In this document: positions 1 through 11,446 of the stretch, one piece after another | Layout: the number at the start of each line of letters is the position of its first letter | Position numbering within the stretch: the stretch's first letter is position 1 | Made by a program: the position numbers and the translations under genes | Notes under the pieces: generated by a model | What the model was told of the DNA's origin: nothing | The model's input: the letters and a program-made list of their open reading frames with translations, nothing else | The model's database searches: none | Source: Apus apus | Taxonomy: Eukaryota > Chordata > Aves > Apodiformes > Apodidae | Assembly (NCBI RefSeq): GCF_020740795.1 | Contig: NC_067312.1 | Coordinates: 64,562,905 to 64,626,904, forward strand | Direction: 5' to 3' | DNA length: 64,000 bases

Positions 1-1599
1 TTTTTCATTCTACTACTAATATCCTAGTGTACAAGTTTGTCTTCATCTTCTTCCTGTACGAAGGCTTTTTTGTAATTTTTCTGCTGAATCTGGTAGTCAG
101 GTAGACTCAACCATGTTCTTACTAATATGATGTGGGAGCAACTCACTGATTTTCATCATGGTGATAAACTGCTTCATCTACTAGACTTTGCTTTCAGGTC
201 TCAAATCAATAGGACACCTTGTTCAGCAAAACTCTTAAGTGCATGCTTAAGTTTATGCATGCGCTGGATGCATCAGTGGGAGTCTAGCACATGCTGAAGA
301 TAACTTTTGCTGGGATTAGCATAAGCATATGCTTGAACAATTTACTGAGTCGGGACTTCAGTTCCTCAGGTTTACATCTCACAAAATTTCCTTGACTTAT
401 TTCTCTTAATTTATCTGGGACCAGGATGTGGCCCAAAGGATGAGTGTAGTTTGGCTGAAATTCTTTTTCTCTTGACATGGCTCTTATTTAGAGTCCAGTA
501 ATACCTGTAGAACATATGTTCTCATTTTCAGAATCCCCGGAGTCTAGGAAAAACATTTGTTTTCCACATCAATCCTGAGTCTATGCTGTGCCAACTCAAC
601 ACACAACAAAAATCAAAAGAAGAGGCAAAATGACCCTGACTAAACTGATAGGAATTCAGTGCAAAAGCGGCCATTTGCTTCTGTCTGAACGGATGTGACT
701 GCTCCAGCACTGACAGCATCCTTCTTCATTACTATTCAAAGACTTAAAGGCTATTGCTGGCTATATAAACCTTGGTATCAAATAGTCAAGCACGCTATGG
801 CTGTAACCCACTTGTCCTCATAAATGGGTTTTGCATCAGCCTTGTCTCTCACCGCAAATAATGGAGTTAACAAAGGTGAGTAGAAATGAACTCCATACAT
901 TTGCTGTGTCCTTCCTACTTGTCTGTATTTTTTAACCATTCAGCAAATCATACCTGCCTGCCCTGAAAGTTATTTCTGTGTCCAAGAGTGACTCTCACTG
1001 CAAGAGCAACTCCAACAAGGTTATTGATAGAAGCTTGTCAGGGTTCTTTTTGAGGAGGAGAAGAAAGAGAAGAAAATGGAGGGAAAACAAAAGGATAAAT
1101 AATCTATTAGAAATCAACATTCAAAAACAGAGGTGAAAACTGATTGCACTCTTATTAGTGGCATTTGTTTTCCAGCTAGATCTCTTCCTTGTTTGGTTAC
1201 AGATATCTGCTATTATATTTGCCCCTTTAGCTTAAAATAATATTTTTTTCCTTTTTTTCCCTTTTTTTCTTTTTTTTTTTTTCCATTTTTAATAAGAGTA
1301 TTGGGTTCAAAGCCTCAGCTAACCTAAACTCATTTTCTAAGGGATAACTAGAACAATAATATCTGGAAAATAATGAAACGGCAGCTCTTAGTGATTACAA
1401 GCTGACCTCTGATTAATAATATATTTGGTTTAAAATCACAGTATTACCTTTTTTCTATAAGTAACATTATTTAATGCAGGTTGACTTTTTGTGTGTGTGT
1501 GGTTTATTTTTTCTTTTTTTTGCTTGTTTGTTTTGTTCTGTTTTGTGTTTTTTTGTTGTTTTGTTGTTTTTTTGTAGGTTTTTAAATTTTTTGTGTTTT
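1..1599. other. downstream intergenic sequence, no gene
   Basis: No credible exon on either strand; open frames are short and have no recognisable content. The stretch holds an old palindromic repeat copy at 218-320, a T-rich low-complexity zone from about 1240 to 1285, and a longer T/G-rich zone from about 1490 to 1620. This is presumed downstream flank of NRG1. Confidence 0.6.
218..320. repeat. palindromic MITE-like interspersed repeat, degraded copy
   Basis: The left arm reads GTTCAGCAAAACTCTTAAG with GTGCATGCTT following. The right arm is its rough reverse complement, ending AACTTTTGCTGGGATTA. This is the pattern of a common bird/reptile palindromic repeat recalled as 'CAGCAAAGCACTTAAGCA...'. 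A better copy lies at 5625-5753. Family name not known to me; probably a non-autonomous DNA transposon remnant. Confidence 0.45.
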
Positions 1600-1625
1600 T
1601 TTTTTCAGTAGGTTTTTTATAGTTA
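1484..1625. repeat. T/G-rich low-complexity tract
   Basis: Long runs of T interrupted by G, with TTTTG-type units, running into a TTTA repeat. On the NRG1 strand this is an A/C-rich zone at or just after the proposed transcript end. Confidence 0.7.
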
Positions 1626-1648
1626 TTTATTTATTTATTTATTTTATT
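1626..1648 (-). promoter_or_regulatory. NRG1: cluster of AATAAA poly(A) signals
   Basis: The plus strand reads TTATTTATTTATTTATTTTATT, so the minus strand carries five AATAAA hexamers, four of them overlapping. They lie about 680-700 nt after the NRG1 stop codon. They are a reasonable distal polyadenylation point, but the tract is also a simple repeat and the match could be accidental. Confidence 0.4.
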
Positions 1649-1809
1649 CCTGCTGTAGTTAATAGTAGCATGCTGTTGGATCTACTATTATCCCAGGTCT
1701 CAAAGAAGCAAACCTTTTGGCTGGCAGATAGCAGACAAAACTAATTTAATATACAGAAAGCAAATAAAACTTCTTATAGAAGATTTTTTTTTCTTTTTAG
1801 CTTTTTTTT

Positions 1810-1864
1810 CCCCACCCCTCCCCCCACCCCCCCCATGTGTGTCTGTGTGTCTGTGTGTGTTTTT
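1810..1864 (-). repeat. G-rich (G-quadruplex-capable) tract next to CA/GT microsatellite
   Basis: On the minus strand, bases 1834 to 1810 read G8-T-G6-A-G4-T-G4: four or more runs of at least four G separated by single bases. Just before it in transcription is a CA-rich microsatellite (plus strand TGTGTG with CTG breaks, 1836-1864). Both fall inside the probable NRG1 3'UTR. Confidence 0.85.
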
Positions 1865-2323
1865 CTGGTGGGGTGTGTAGGGTGACAGTGCCATTACAGG
1901 ACTTTTTGATCTGGGGATTCTACAACAAGCAACCAGAGGGACTTCTGCAATTCTTGCAAATCATATATCCAGTCATTATAATGCAGTGCACAAAAAAAGC
2001 CAGGACAACTGAGGGCTAGAAGGTTTTGCAAAATACTATGGGACAGCCATCATTGTAACTGTACAAAACTTGCTCTTAACATAACGTAACATAAAGGCAC
2101 CATTGATATCTTTCCCCATTTTTGAAATACTGTAAAAAATTGCTACATATGGCACATAACACATTTGTACATACGTATATTTAATTTATAAAAGGTTTTT
2201 TTCTTTTCCTCTCCTGTTTTCTATCAGCGGAATTGCTAAAATAAAATAAATTGTTTAATTTAAAGGTGGAATACTTCATTATATAAAATAAAGTTTTACA
2301 TGTGAATCTATGTATTTTATGTT

Positions 2324-2975
2324 TTATACAGCAATAGGGTCTTGGCTAGCTATTACACTGGACAACCTTGCTTGCAGCTCTTCTGGTGTGGAGAAGGGAT
2401 TAGCCGGGTTAGTCCTGCTCTCAGCCAGCCGGTAGGCAGCAGCCGGATCCAGACTGGTCGCCATGGGGTTCGGTATGCTCAGGAATGGTGTATCCTCTCC
2501 TATTCTTTCATCTTCAGTTTCCATCTCAGAGCTGCTGCTCTCAGAGCTCGTGTCAGAGTCCACTTCCACCCTGCTGGAAATGTGGCCATTGGGCTTTGTT
2601 CTTTTGACCCTCCGGCTGTTGCTGAGTTTCTTTGGAGGCTCCTGTGCTGGTTCGTACTCCTGCGTGGTCTCATACTCCTCATCCTCCACTATCCGCAGAG
2701 GACTTGGTGGCAGGCTGTTGCTCTCATGGGCAGGATTGTGGTGGAAGGTGTTGAACTGCTGAAGGTGGTGGTCATACTTCTCACGTAGCCGTGGTGGGGT
2801 CACCAGGAGCAGTGGTCGCTCCTCTTCTATGAAGGGACTCACCGCCACTGAAGGGATGGAGACAGTCAAGCTGGAAGCCGGTGGTGACATTTTGGAGGAG
2901 GGGGACTTGGGAGAAGTTGGAGTGTGGAAATCAACAGGTGACATGCGAGCTGGTGTGGTCATAGCTGAGACATAC
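2324..2975 (-). CDS. NRG1: NRG1 terminal coding exon, 'a'-type cytoplasmic tail
   Basis: This last coding exon of the long 'a'-tail isoform starts with G TAT GTC after an acceptor ending TTCTTCAG and runs 216 codons to TAA at 2324-2326. The tail opens YVSAMTTPARMSPVDFH and carries the EEERPLLLVTPPRLREKYD block, an acidic EDEEYETTQEYEPAQEPPKK run and a basic RRVKRTKPNGH patch. A Ser/Glu-rich stretch follows and the protein ends LSSVIASQDPIAV. In the family this domain is needed for surface delivery, regulated shedding and back-signalling, and it binds LIMK1 and related partners. The C-terminal valine aids ER exit of related EGF-family precursors. No frameshift or internal stop is seen. Confidence 0.98.
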
Positions 2976-5900
2976 CTGAAGAAAAAGATGGGGAAAGGTT
3001 GCAAGCACGGGGCAGTGGTGACATGTGAACACAGATGCTCACATGGGCTGGGAGGCAAAAGGCAGTGATCCCTTAAGATCCCCAGCATCCTTACACAGGG
3101 CTATCAGGGAAACTGTCCTGTTGCTCTTAATCCTATAAAACTGCTGACTTTTGGGACTATGGGCAAAAATTTCTGAGAGCTTGAGGAGCACAGCAAAGCC
3201 CCCAGGTCTGCTTGTCTCAGAAGAGCCATGGAGATGCTGTAAATTATTTGCCAGAATAACTTCTTGGAATGCCTCCAGGAATTGGATTCAGAGACTGAGG
3301 AGCTGCCAGAAACAAAATGTATTTGCAAGTATTTTCTTAAAAGGAAAATGGCTGCTGCATTTCTGCAAGATTGACCAGAAACTGCGACACACAGAAACAG
3401 GAGAAGAGAAGAGAAGGGAACTGAGGGACTGTCTTCTTGGGGCTTCACTCTCTTCTGAGCAGACTGCCTCAAGCTAAGGAGGACAGCAAAGTTTGAACAA
3501 AATCTAGAGCTATATTCTACTAATTTTAATCACTGAGGGTAGTACCCTGGCTGGTAAGTCTATCTGCAAAGAAACATGTAATGTTATTAATCCTCACATG
3601 GAAACTAATGCTGACAGAGAGGACTGTGTGCAAAATTAGCCCCTACTCCTTCCTAAGTTTCTGTGGGAAGGGTCGTGGTCAAAGATGCCAGTACAGAGCT
3701 TATCCCAAAGGAAGAGGACAAAAAAAAAGGTGAGACTCTCAGCTGGTTTGAGTCAGCAGAGCTCCATGAGATGCTATGAGGTCATGCAGATTCATGCCAG
3801 GTGAGGATCTGCCTGAAACCTCTTGATCAAAGGCACAGTGCGCAGCATAACATTTTGCAGTTTGGCTTTGCTTCTGTTCTTATCCTAAGTTAGTCTGCCT
3901 GAATTTAATCTGTGTCCAAATTCAAAATCTTTCTGATCTCCATCTCTTACACAGGCCCATTGAGACAAACTATATAGCTGTGATCAATGAAGTTATCTAT
4001 TTTTTCATCAGTGATTTATTTATCTGAGTCTGAAACTACCAAACTAAATCTGAATCCAACTTTCTTCAGTCTGTGACTCAGTTGCACGTATTGCACTTGA
4101 TTAAAACAGAATTACTGGATAAAAGAGAAAGTGGGACAGATCCCGAACTGATGTGTAGTAAAGTAAATCAGTTTCAGTAGAGGCATACTGATTTACATCA
4201 ACTGAAGAACAGGGAAAAGATAAACAAAACTGGAGTTATGCATGGGACTTAATCAAGTTGTTTGCTACCAAGAGCAGAGGACAACTAATAGGTCAGCGCA
4301 TTGGATGAATGAAGTAATTATTTATTTTTCCTTCCATGAGTGAGCTTTTAATCGCTTTCACATTTTTAAATAAGCATTGTCTGAAAAACAGAAGCCTTTC
4401 TACTTCTCCAGATGGATGCATATCTTCTTGACACACTGGATTTTAGCTAAACTGGTTCACTTAATGCACTAAGTTAGTTAAATGTCTTCAGTGTAAGGTG
4501 CACGCTTCCATCAATTACTCATACAGGGGTGTTGTGCATTCACACTTTTCTGGTGTATTGCCACAAAGCATAATGGGGCAGCACTAACAAGCTGCTGTCC
4601 ACAAGCTGAGGCACAGGAGCTGAACACATGCAGTTTGAGCCCATTGTGAAAAGAAGGTTAAAAGGCAATAAATTTATCCAGCTTCATTGCTTACAAGAGG
4701 TAAACCATGCTGGCTCAGTGAAAGGGGATCAGCATGTATCCACAGCCAGCCAGCAAGCATTTACTAGCATTTACAAGTATTTACAGCTTCGTCATATGGT
4801 CCATATCGTTTTGTTCAGAGATGGTGTTTTTTGATCTTCTCTTCTGTTAGATAATGAAGGACTTACTGAAGTATAGATGCTTGGATCCTCTGCTCATGTA
4901 AATGGGTGTCAGGTAATGGAATCCAACCAAGGGATGGTGTAATGCAAAAGAACCCCTCATAAGGTCTATTCTATTTAATTTCAAAATTGTGAAGGAGCTG
5001 AGATACTGGAGGGTGGAGGGAGCACAGCCTTTATCTACTAACTCATAGCACATCAACATCTTATGGTTTCAGGAAGCAATCTGTCAGCTTGTACATTCCT
5101 TAACATTTTGGAGTCATTTTTAGCTGCAAATAACTCTAATTTTCCCCCTTATCTACACATAAATACACACAATCCAGACATAATCTGCCATGCTTTTCCT
5201 GCTTGCTAAAAATAGATGAGGCCTTATTTAATTCACAGGGAACTATCTTCTGCATTCCAAATTCATAGCCCCTTCAGGCACAGGCTAGGCCCTTAATGCC
5301 TGGTGAATTATCACAGAAATGTTGCTGCTTTTCACCTTTAGCATAATCGTCAAGAAACAATAACTAATGAAATGCCTTCTTTCTTCCCATTGAAAATGAA
5401 AGACACATGATCCTTCCCTTCCCCCTTAAAAACTAAACAGCTTGTACCAGAACGATGCTCCAGGTGTTCCAGGCAATGCGGGAAGCCAGTGTGAATGACC
5501 CTCGCTTCTCACCTGCAGATGCCCAAATATCCTAAGCTGCAAAAGTCACTGTTAGCGGGTGCGTGGTCATGCATCCTGCACGGTTCCCAGGTAGGAAACA
5601 AGGAGATATTTACTGCTTGCTAAAGGTCCTGATCCAGCAAAACACTTAAGCATACGCACAGCTCTACTCACGTGAGTGATCTCGCTAATTTCAGCGGGGC
5701 TACTTCCACGATTAAAAGTTAATCTTGTTGAAGTACTCTGCTGGATTAGGGCCATGGCTGTATATGTCATGTGACATAACTTGAAATTAAATTCCATGGT
5801 AAGTAACAGATAACTTTGTTACAAGGAGAAAGCCAGTTCACTATCCTTAGTGGTCCTACAGGCCTTCTTCAGAGAGGTCTCAGCAGTGGTGCCTTATCCC

Positions 5901-6913
5901 ACTGCTAAGCAGTTGTTCTTTGTGTAGCACAGGGAGTACCAAAGAAATGGCTTTTGCTGTACTTGCACATTCATTTATCTGGAAACCACAATTTGTCTCC
6001 TACACAACTCTGTCTCCTTGGTGATTGCCTGGCTGCATTTTTAACATCATGGACATCCCATGAGATCAAATCCCTCGTGATTTGACAATGCTCAGAGAAT
6101 TGGTCCAGTAACCCTTTGTTTTCCTTTTCTTCTGCCTCTGACTGTTGGGAGCAGAGCTGCCTTTAAATGCCTTGCTTCTTTTCAGTCTTTCTTTTGTTAC
6201 TCTAGGGCCATCCCATGCTCTTGAGATAAAATTCTAGCCCAAATTGGAGAAGACTTTTTCAGTAAAAGTTTTCTTGCAACTGACGTACTTCAAGGCAGAC
6301 CTTAGGTACTGATGAACCATCCTTTTGAGGGAAAAAAATGGTTTTGTTCGAAAACTCCTGCCAGCCTTACTTTGAACTGATTTAATAACCACCTGGGTTC
6401 TTCTGTCTTGCACTTTGGTTTCCTTGCTTTTATTTAATAAAGTGTCAGGGGAATTTTCAAAGGAGATAATGGGCTTAGGAGCTGGAAGCCCACAAACGCA
6501 GGTGGTGGCAGAACTCCTGTACTGCTTAGGAGTCCTTAATGCCCTCCTCCTACGTATGGATCAACATCTCCCCATCTTTCGTGTCTCACAAAATCCCTGA
6601 ATTTTCTCACTGACCTCTTCAAAGACACTGATAATTAGGCAAGGATCTGGAAATTTCTGACAAATTATTTCAGTGGCGCTTATACAAATATGAATTGCTG
6701 TCTATTAGGAATGAATACAGCAGAGAAAAGAAGGGAAGAAATACTTTTGATAGACTGCAAACTACGACCAACCTCTCCACCTTTAAGAATGAGGAAATGT
6801 GTATCCTACATGAACAGCAGCACTGTTGGGTCTCCTCTTGTGCTCCCAAGCTCGGAAACCATCTGGGAACACCAGACCTTGCCAGCTGAGAGCAAAGAAG
6901 TGGTGTGTCCTAC
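2976..6913 (-). other. NRG1: NRG1 intron between 204-nt and 652-nt exons
   Basis: Borders are GTAGGA (donor side, 6913) and TTCTTCAG (acceptor side, 2976). No further NRG1 exon was recognised, including the mammalian-type 'b' tail exon. The open frames at 3104-3472 (both strands) have no recognisable content. The one clear element is the palindromic repeat at 5625-5753. Confidence 0.85.
5625..5753. repeat. palindromic MITE-like interspersed repeat
   Basis: The element begins GGTCCTGATCCAGCAAAACA and ends AAGTACTCTGCTGGATTAGG plus GCC. The reverse complement of the right end matches the left end with a few changes, so the copy has terminal inverted repeats about 23 nt long over a 129-bp palindrome. 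It resembles a repeat widespread in birds, turtles and crocodilians, which I recall without a firm name. It is diverged and therefore old, and no flanking duplication was established. Confidence 0.65.
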
Positions 6914-7117
6914 CTTTCACTGTGAGGAGAGTCTCTGTAGGAGTCAGGGGTCTCTCTTGCATGCTGGAGGAAGCTGCTGCCTTCCCGTGGCCCCCCGATG
7001 CCATGGAGGCGGCCCCGGGGCCCCGCTGGGCTGGCGTGCCTGCTGTTCTCCATGGAGGAGCTGATGAGCACCGAGTGGCTTTCGGAGAGGATGCTTTCAG
7101 TGTGGCCATTACTCCAG
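6914..7117 (-). CDS. NRG1: NRG1 cytoplasmic tail exon (SWSNGHTES...SPHSER)
   Basis: This 204-nt exon encodes 67 full codons starting WSNGHTESILSESHSV and ending ETPDSYRDSPHSE, then a split Arg. It is a Ser-, Arg- and Gly-rich middle section of the intracellular tail with several Ser-Pro sites that could be phosphorylated. The acceptor has a good pyrimidine tract (GCTGCTCTTCAG). The donor GTAGGA would give an in-frame TAG straight after the Arg codon if unspliced. In mammals an alternative 3' exon can follow this one and make the shorter 'b' tail. I looked for that tail by eye in 2976-6913 and did not find it. Confidence 0.96.
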
Positions 7118-7613
7118 CTGAAGAGCAGCAACCAGGAAAGGAGAAGGGAGGAGAGCATGAGAAGGTGCTTTGGTGGCAAATGTGGATGAGCAGAAGTTTA
7201 GGCAGGGGAAGGGAAAGGCTCTTTTGCTGCTGGGGATGTGCAGCATAACCTTCGAGGTTGCAGAGTTTTGTGAATTGCATGAATACGTGCATCAAGGTGA
7301 TTTTGCATGTGTGGATAAAAGGGGAGGGAAGGAGGGCATTCCAGTCACCAGGACTGTCAATGATGTAGCAATTTGCATATAATAAAATTCACTGTAATAG
7401 CATCAGAATGCCATTCAGTCAATAAAGCTCTTTGTAAAATCCTGGAAAGATAATTACTTAGGCAACATGACATAAATATTGTTTCTCTTATAAATGAAAA
7501 CACCACCAAGGGAGAACAGATTTTTCAGGGTTTGTTTTTTTACACTTCTTTTTTGTTTTGCAACAGCAACAGATCAGCTATTAGAGGTGCTGTTTGCCTC
7601 CCTACTCCCGTAC
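7118..7613 (-). other. NRG1: NRG1 intron, 496 nt
   Basis: Donor GTACGG at 7613, acceptor TTCAG at 7118. Nothing else seen in it apart from the 13-codon read-through frame after the donor. Confidence 0.93.
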
Positions 7614-7744
7614 CTGTGGCTGGGCGTCTGGGTGACTGTCACAGAGTGATGTGTTGTTGAGGTGTAGTGACTTGTAGAAAATGAGGTCTCTGTTTCTCGT
7701 TCAATGACGTGCTCACTAGAGATTACATTTTTTGAAACGTACTG
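7614..7744 (-). CDS. NRG1: NRG1 cytoplasmic tail exon (YVSKNVISSEH)
   Basis: This 131-nt exon has 43 full codons beginning QYVSKNVISSEHVIERETE and ending TVTQTPSH, then AG of a split Ser codon. It is a Ser/Thr-rich part of the intracellular domain, well conserved in vertebrate NRG1. The acceptor is a CAGCAG doublet at 7742-7747. The phase and the family's length favour the first CAG as intron end, so Gln is the first residue; using the second would delete one Gln. The donor is GTACGG. Read-through would add 13 residues starting RYGSREA before TGA. Confidence 0.96.
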
Positions 7745-7853
7745 CTGAAAATAAACAGACAAACCTCAGGTTTACAAACTGTAATTTACAGCACATTTAC
7801 AGACGTAACTTCCAGCCCCTCCCCCCTGCCTCTCAAGTCACAGTAAAACCTAC
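7745..7853 (-). other. NRG1: NRG1 intron, 109 nt
   Basis: Very short intron with donor GTAGGT and acceptor TTTTCAG. The two tail exons it separates are each over 120 nt. Confidence 0.93.
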
Positions 7854-7980
7854 ATTCACCAGCTGGACGTTGTCTGGCGGTGGGTTGGGGTGGTGTGGCC
7901 CGTTGGCCATGTTCATCACGTTGTTCCTTTCTGAGCGCAGGCTCTGCCGAAGGCGGTCGTGTAACTTTTTCCTCTGCTTC
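7854..7980 (-). CDS. NRG1: NRG1 cytoplasmic tail exon, basic juxtamembrane part
   Basis: This 127-nt exon encodes the first stretch of the cytoplasmic domain. It holds a strongly basic run KQRKKLHDRLRQSLRSER, which in the family serves as a nuclear localisation signal for the released intracellular domain. A proline-rich part (HHPNPPPDN) and QLVN follow. It starts with G after an acceptor ending ATGCACAG and ends on a whole codon before GTAGGT. Failure to splice the next intron would add only VGFTVT before a stop. The following intron is very short, 109 nt. Confidence 0.96.
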
Positions 7981-10900
7981 CTGTGCATGAAACACGGAAA
8001 TTATTTTAATAGACAAAGGGAAAGCAGCTGCACCTCTCAGCATGTTGATGATGAGGATAATAACATCACTTTTTTGCCAGACTTTCCCCACCACTACAAG
8101 ATCTCCAAATAACTCTGAAGACCGCAAGTCTAATTGCAGCTGGAGCTGTGGGGACCTGCAGAGGGGGAAGGATGTGTGGGAACCCTTCCAGGAGTCAGCA
8201 GGCCACAGAGGGATGGGAAAAAGTGCGAGGAAGAGGGAAGCCATTTCTAAGCTACACTCTGTCTCAGGAGGAGCTGTTTTCTGCATTCAGAAGGGAGGGG
8301 GGACAGATTTCAACCCACCCTAACTCTGGCCACAGCCAGGTTTCTGACAGTCCACCAGGTTATACTTCTTCATTTACCACTGGCAATCAAGGCGGCCTCC
8401 CTTCAGGGCTTGCTTGTGGCCACTGGACAACACTGCACATGCCACAGTATTTGTGCTATGTGCTACGTTGAGGCAACACCTCAACAGTGTACTTCAAATA
8501 CATAAATTCATGAAAGAAGTGAAGGGTGCAGAGGAAGCCCCAGAAATCCAGAGTGAGTGTGTGAGGTGGGCCTGAGCCTGCAGTCACCCTGACAGCTCTG
8601 GAGGGTTTTGTCACAGCAACATCCCAGGGCTACTAAAGCACTCAGTTGAACCATCCATCAACTACATGTACTAATGGCATGGTCTCTGGCTTACTTGGGT
8701 GCTTCTACTATGCCCTGTCCTCAGCTGCTCCTTCCTCAGAAAGTTCCACCTCTCCTGAGGAGAACTTCTCAGGAGACCATTACAAGCCATTAGTAACAAA
8801 ACCTGCAGCATAGTAAAACCTGGTGCTCTGAAGCCCATGGAGAATGCAATAAATAAATAGAACACCAGATATCACCACTGCCAGCCCCCCCCCACCCCCC
8901 AACCAATAAACAACCAAACAAAGAAAAATGTACAAAAACCAACCAGGGAAAGACCTATTCAATTTCAGACTTAATTTATCAATATTACTGAATTTTGTCT
9001 GATTATGCTGGAAAACTTCCACCATCCTGCCAGCGAATCCAGGGAAATGAAGGGAGGATGCAAGCTCCAACACACTGTATAGTGCGTATCACCTTGGCAG
9101 TGGCAAGAGCTAAAATATACACAATTCCCTGAGCTGTATGTAGAAGTGCACATAGTTTTGGCAGGGTAGGACAGTGTAAGATATAACCATTTTCAATCCC
9201 ATTTTGAACCCAAGGGGACTATTTAAAGCTTTCCAAAAAGGATGGGGGGAGAGAAAGCAATAAATACATTGAAGCTTGATAGCCAGAGAATCTTAAGGAC
9301 AAAGAAAGCACTATTTGACACACTGCATTTTATGCATTTTCTCTGTGTCTATGTGCCTGCACAGTGGAAGACATTTAATTTATGTCACATCACACGAATG
9401 TTATAAGCAGACATGTCTGCCTTGCAAATGCTCCTGCCTCAGCAGGACATAGTCCTTGGTCCATGTGGGCTTTGTGTTTGGAAGATAACCAGGCATCACC
9501 TTAGGACACACAGGTGATTAAGGCGGACAGGAATGTAGTGCCAGGAGCTACCTGAGTAGCTACCAAAGACCAGCCTGGGCTGAGAAGCAATATAAACAGG
9601 AGTTTAACTTGATTGCACATCACCTCTTCATGAGACCCTGGAGACCGTGAGAGCTGAGGACAAGCCAAATCCCCTGACATGACAGAGATAGTGGGTTCTA
9701 GAAGGAGTTTGAGTTCATAAATTATGTGTCTGATATCCTGGCACATTATTTCCCAGGAACCTGTCCCTACGAAAACTTAATTACTTTCCACCCTCAGTTA
9801 TCAATGTGTTGGCATTTTTTGTGCTTCCATGTGTGCTGCTTGTCCTCTGGTCAAAGGACACTAACTAAAAAAAAGAAATTACTCCAGGAAACTGAAAAGA
9901 AAGAAAAATGGGAAAGCTGATGTGTTCTTCACTTATTCTGAGATGCCCTTCCCTTAATGTAAATTACTTGCAAATACAGCACTTCTGAATTAAGACTCAG
10001 TGCCAGAAGATACTGCCTTAGCATTTGACTAGCAGTACCTCTTGCAAGGAGACTAACAGAATCTAAGCCATTACATTTTATTTAGTATGTTCTCCTAACA
10101 CCATTCCAGGATTTTGCCCAGTTTCTGGCTTTTCCCCTATTAGCAGGAAAAAGCATGTGGGGACCATCTCACAGACAGCAGTCTGGCACCACTGCTACAT
10201 TTGGAGGGCCATGAACTGGCAGCTCACTTTTGCTCTAATCAGCTGAGTTTGAAAACATTTCACTTTTGGCTGGAAGTGATCACTGATGTCTGGGACAAAT
10301 CATGACAAAGTATCCAGACCCCTGATGGATTCTGGGGGCTCTTAAGGGCACTTTGAGAGCCTGACTAAATTTTTGTGGAGATTTATGGGTGTGTCTTGGC
10401 TGAGTTCAATGAACTTTGGAGCAGGAAAGCCACAGTTTAGCTGCCCTGGACTACCAGCTCTAAGTTCTGAAAGCTGTAATTGGTCTGATTCTTACTGTTT
10501 AAGCTGTTCCCCACTGACCACTGGCACAAGGTTGAGGGTGGGAGCAGCCTGTGTGTGTGGCTGGACTCTCACTGAGGAGGGCAAATGATTCCCATCCTCT
10601 CCCCCTTTTAACACATCCATTATTGTTTGGGCTCATGAGGAAAACCAACAACCCAACTGCCAATCAGGCACTGCAACAGTAAGTCAGGCTTCTACAAACA
10701 GGGAACAATTATGATAAGAGTTTTCTGTGTTTTGCTGGGGAGAGCAAAGAAGAGCAGCAAGAAGTTTTGGCAGCACAAATCCTGCTCATGTTCAGTGTAA
10801 TTTATAGTCCGGAGTGCCTCAGGCATGTTTGACAGTCAGTCTCAGTAATTTACAGGGACCCAGAGGGAATGCATTTAAGCGCCTACTTTTGCACTGGGAG

Positions 10901-11343
10901 CACTTTTGCATTCAGTTCTTTGGCCTTTGGCGTTTAGCAACTTTAAGCCCTGTTAATATTGCCTCAAGTAAAAACAAACTGGGCTGACATGTAAAAATTA
11001 CTGCTGGGAGTGACATGATTCCAGTGTTGGGGTTTGTTCCTTTCAAGCTGGAGAAACCAGCTGGAACGGGTGACAGACAAAGACGAGTCAGTGAAATTCA
11101 CTTGAGTCACATTTGAAGGGTGATACACCTTTCAGATGCATGTCTTATTTTTGCACTGCTGATGGACGTGGAGACCTGCACCTCTCTGGCTTGGTCCAGA
11201 GCACCCTGTCCATGGGTTTGTTTCTTCAGGTCAGCTCTGGAGAAACCCAGATACAACCTTATGCTCAGAGGAGTAGAAGTTACAGTCAACTGGAAAGGCC
11301 CTTACCAACAACCATGGATACAAAAAAGAAGAGAAAAGTTTAC
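7981..11343 (-). other. NRG1: NRG1 intron after the transmembrane exon
   Basis: Donor GTAAAC, acceptor ATGCACAG. No exon recognised. A C-rich run (C9-A-C6) sits at 8885-8900; the rest is unremarkable AT-rich sequence with small chance open frames. Confidence 0.85.
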
Positions 11344-11446
11344 TTGGTTTTGCAGTAGGCCACCACACACATGATGCCAACTACCAGAAGAGCAATGCAA
11401 ATGCCAGTTATGGTCAGCACCCGTTTCTGGTACAGTTCCTCAGCTT
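11344..11446 (-). CDS. NRG1: NRG1 transmembrane exon
   Basis: This exon encodes the end of the juxtamembrane stalk (AEELYQKR), then a single hydrophobic transmembrane helix of about 23 residues (VLTITGI to VVAYC), then the first cytoplasmic residues KT. It anchors the pro-neuregulin with the EGF domain outside the cell. After ectodomain shedding this helix is cut by gamma-secretase to release the intracellular domain. The exon is 103 nt, entered with AA (completing Lys or Glu) and left with AA (completed by G of the next exon). Acceptor ends TTCTAG and donor is GTAAAC. If the donor were not spliced the reading would be Lys then an immediate TAA stop. Confidence 0.97.

Larger units (their letters stand above)
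1600..2323 (-). other. NRG1: NRG1 3'UTR (approximate end)
   Basis: The sequence after the stop codon is AT-rich and without a gene on either strand. ATTAAA-type poly(A) signals occur on the minus strand at 2254-2259, 2180-2185 and 1745-1750. Overlapping AATAAA hexamers occur within 1626-1648, in a TTTA-repeat as read on the plus strand. I put the distal end near 1600, 10-30 nt past that cluster. A nearer site is possible and would give a UTR of only about 100-200 nt. The UTR includes a CA-rich run and a G-rich tract at 1810-1864. Confidence 0.5.

Noticed and set aside
1700..1894. Open frame rich in Lys and Gly on the minus strand
   Set aside because: Produced by translating the CA repeat, the G-rich tract and A-rich sequence of the 3'UTR.
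3104..3477. Overlapping open frames of over 100 codons on both strands just upstream of the terminal coding exon
   Set aside because: No recognised motif and no NRG1 similarity; they lie inside the intron and the minus-strand frame has no matching splice phase that I could justify.
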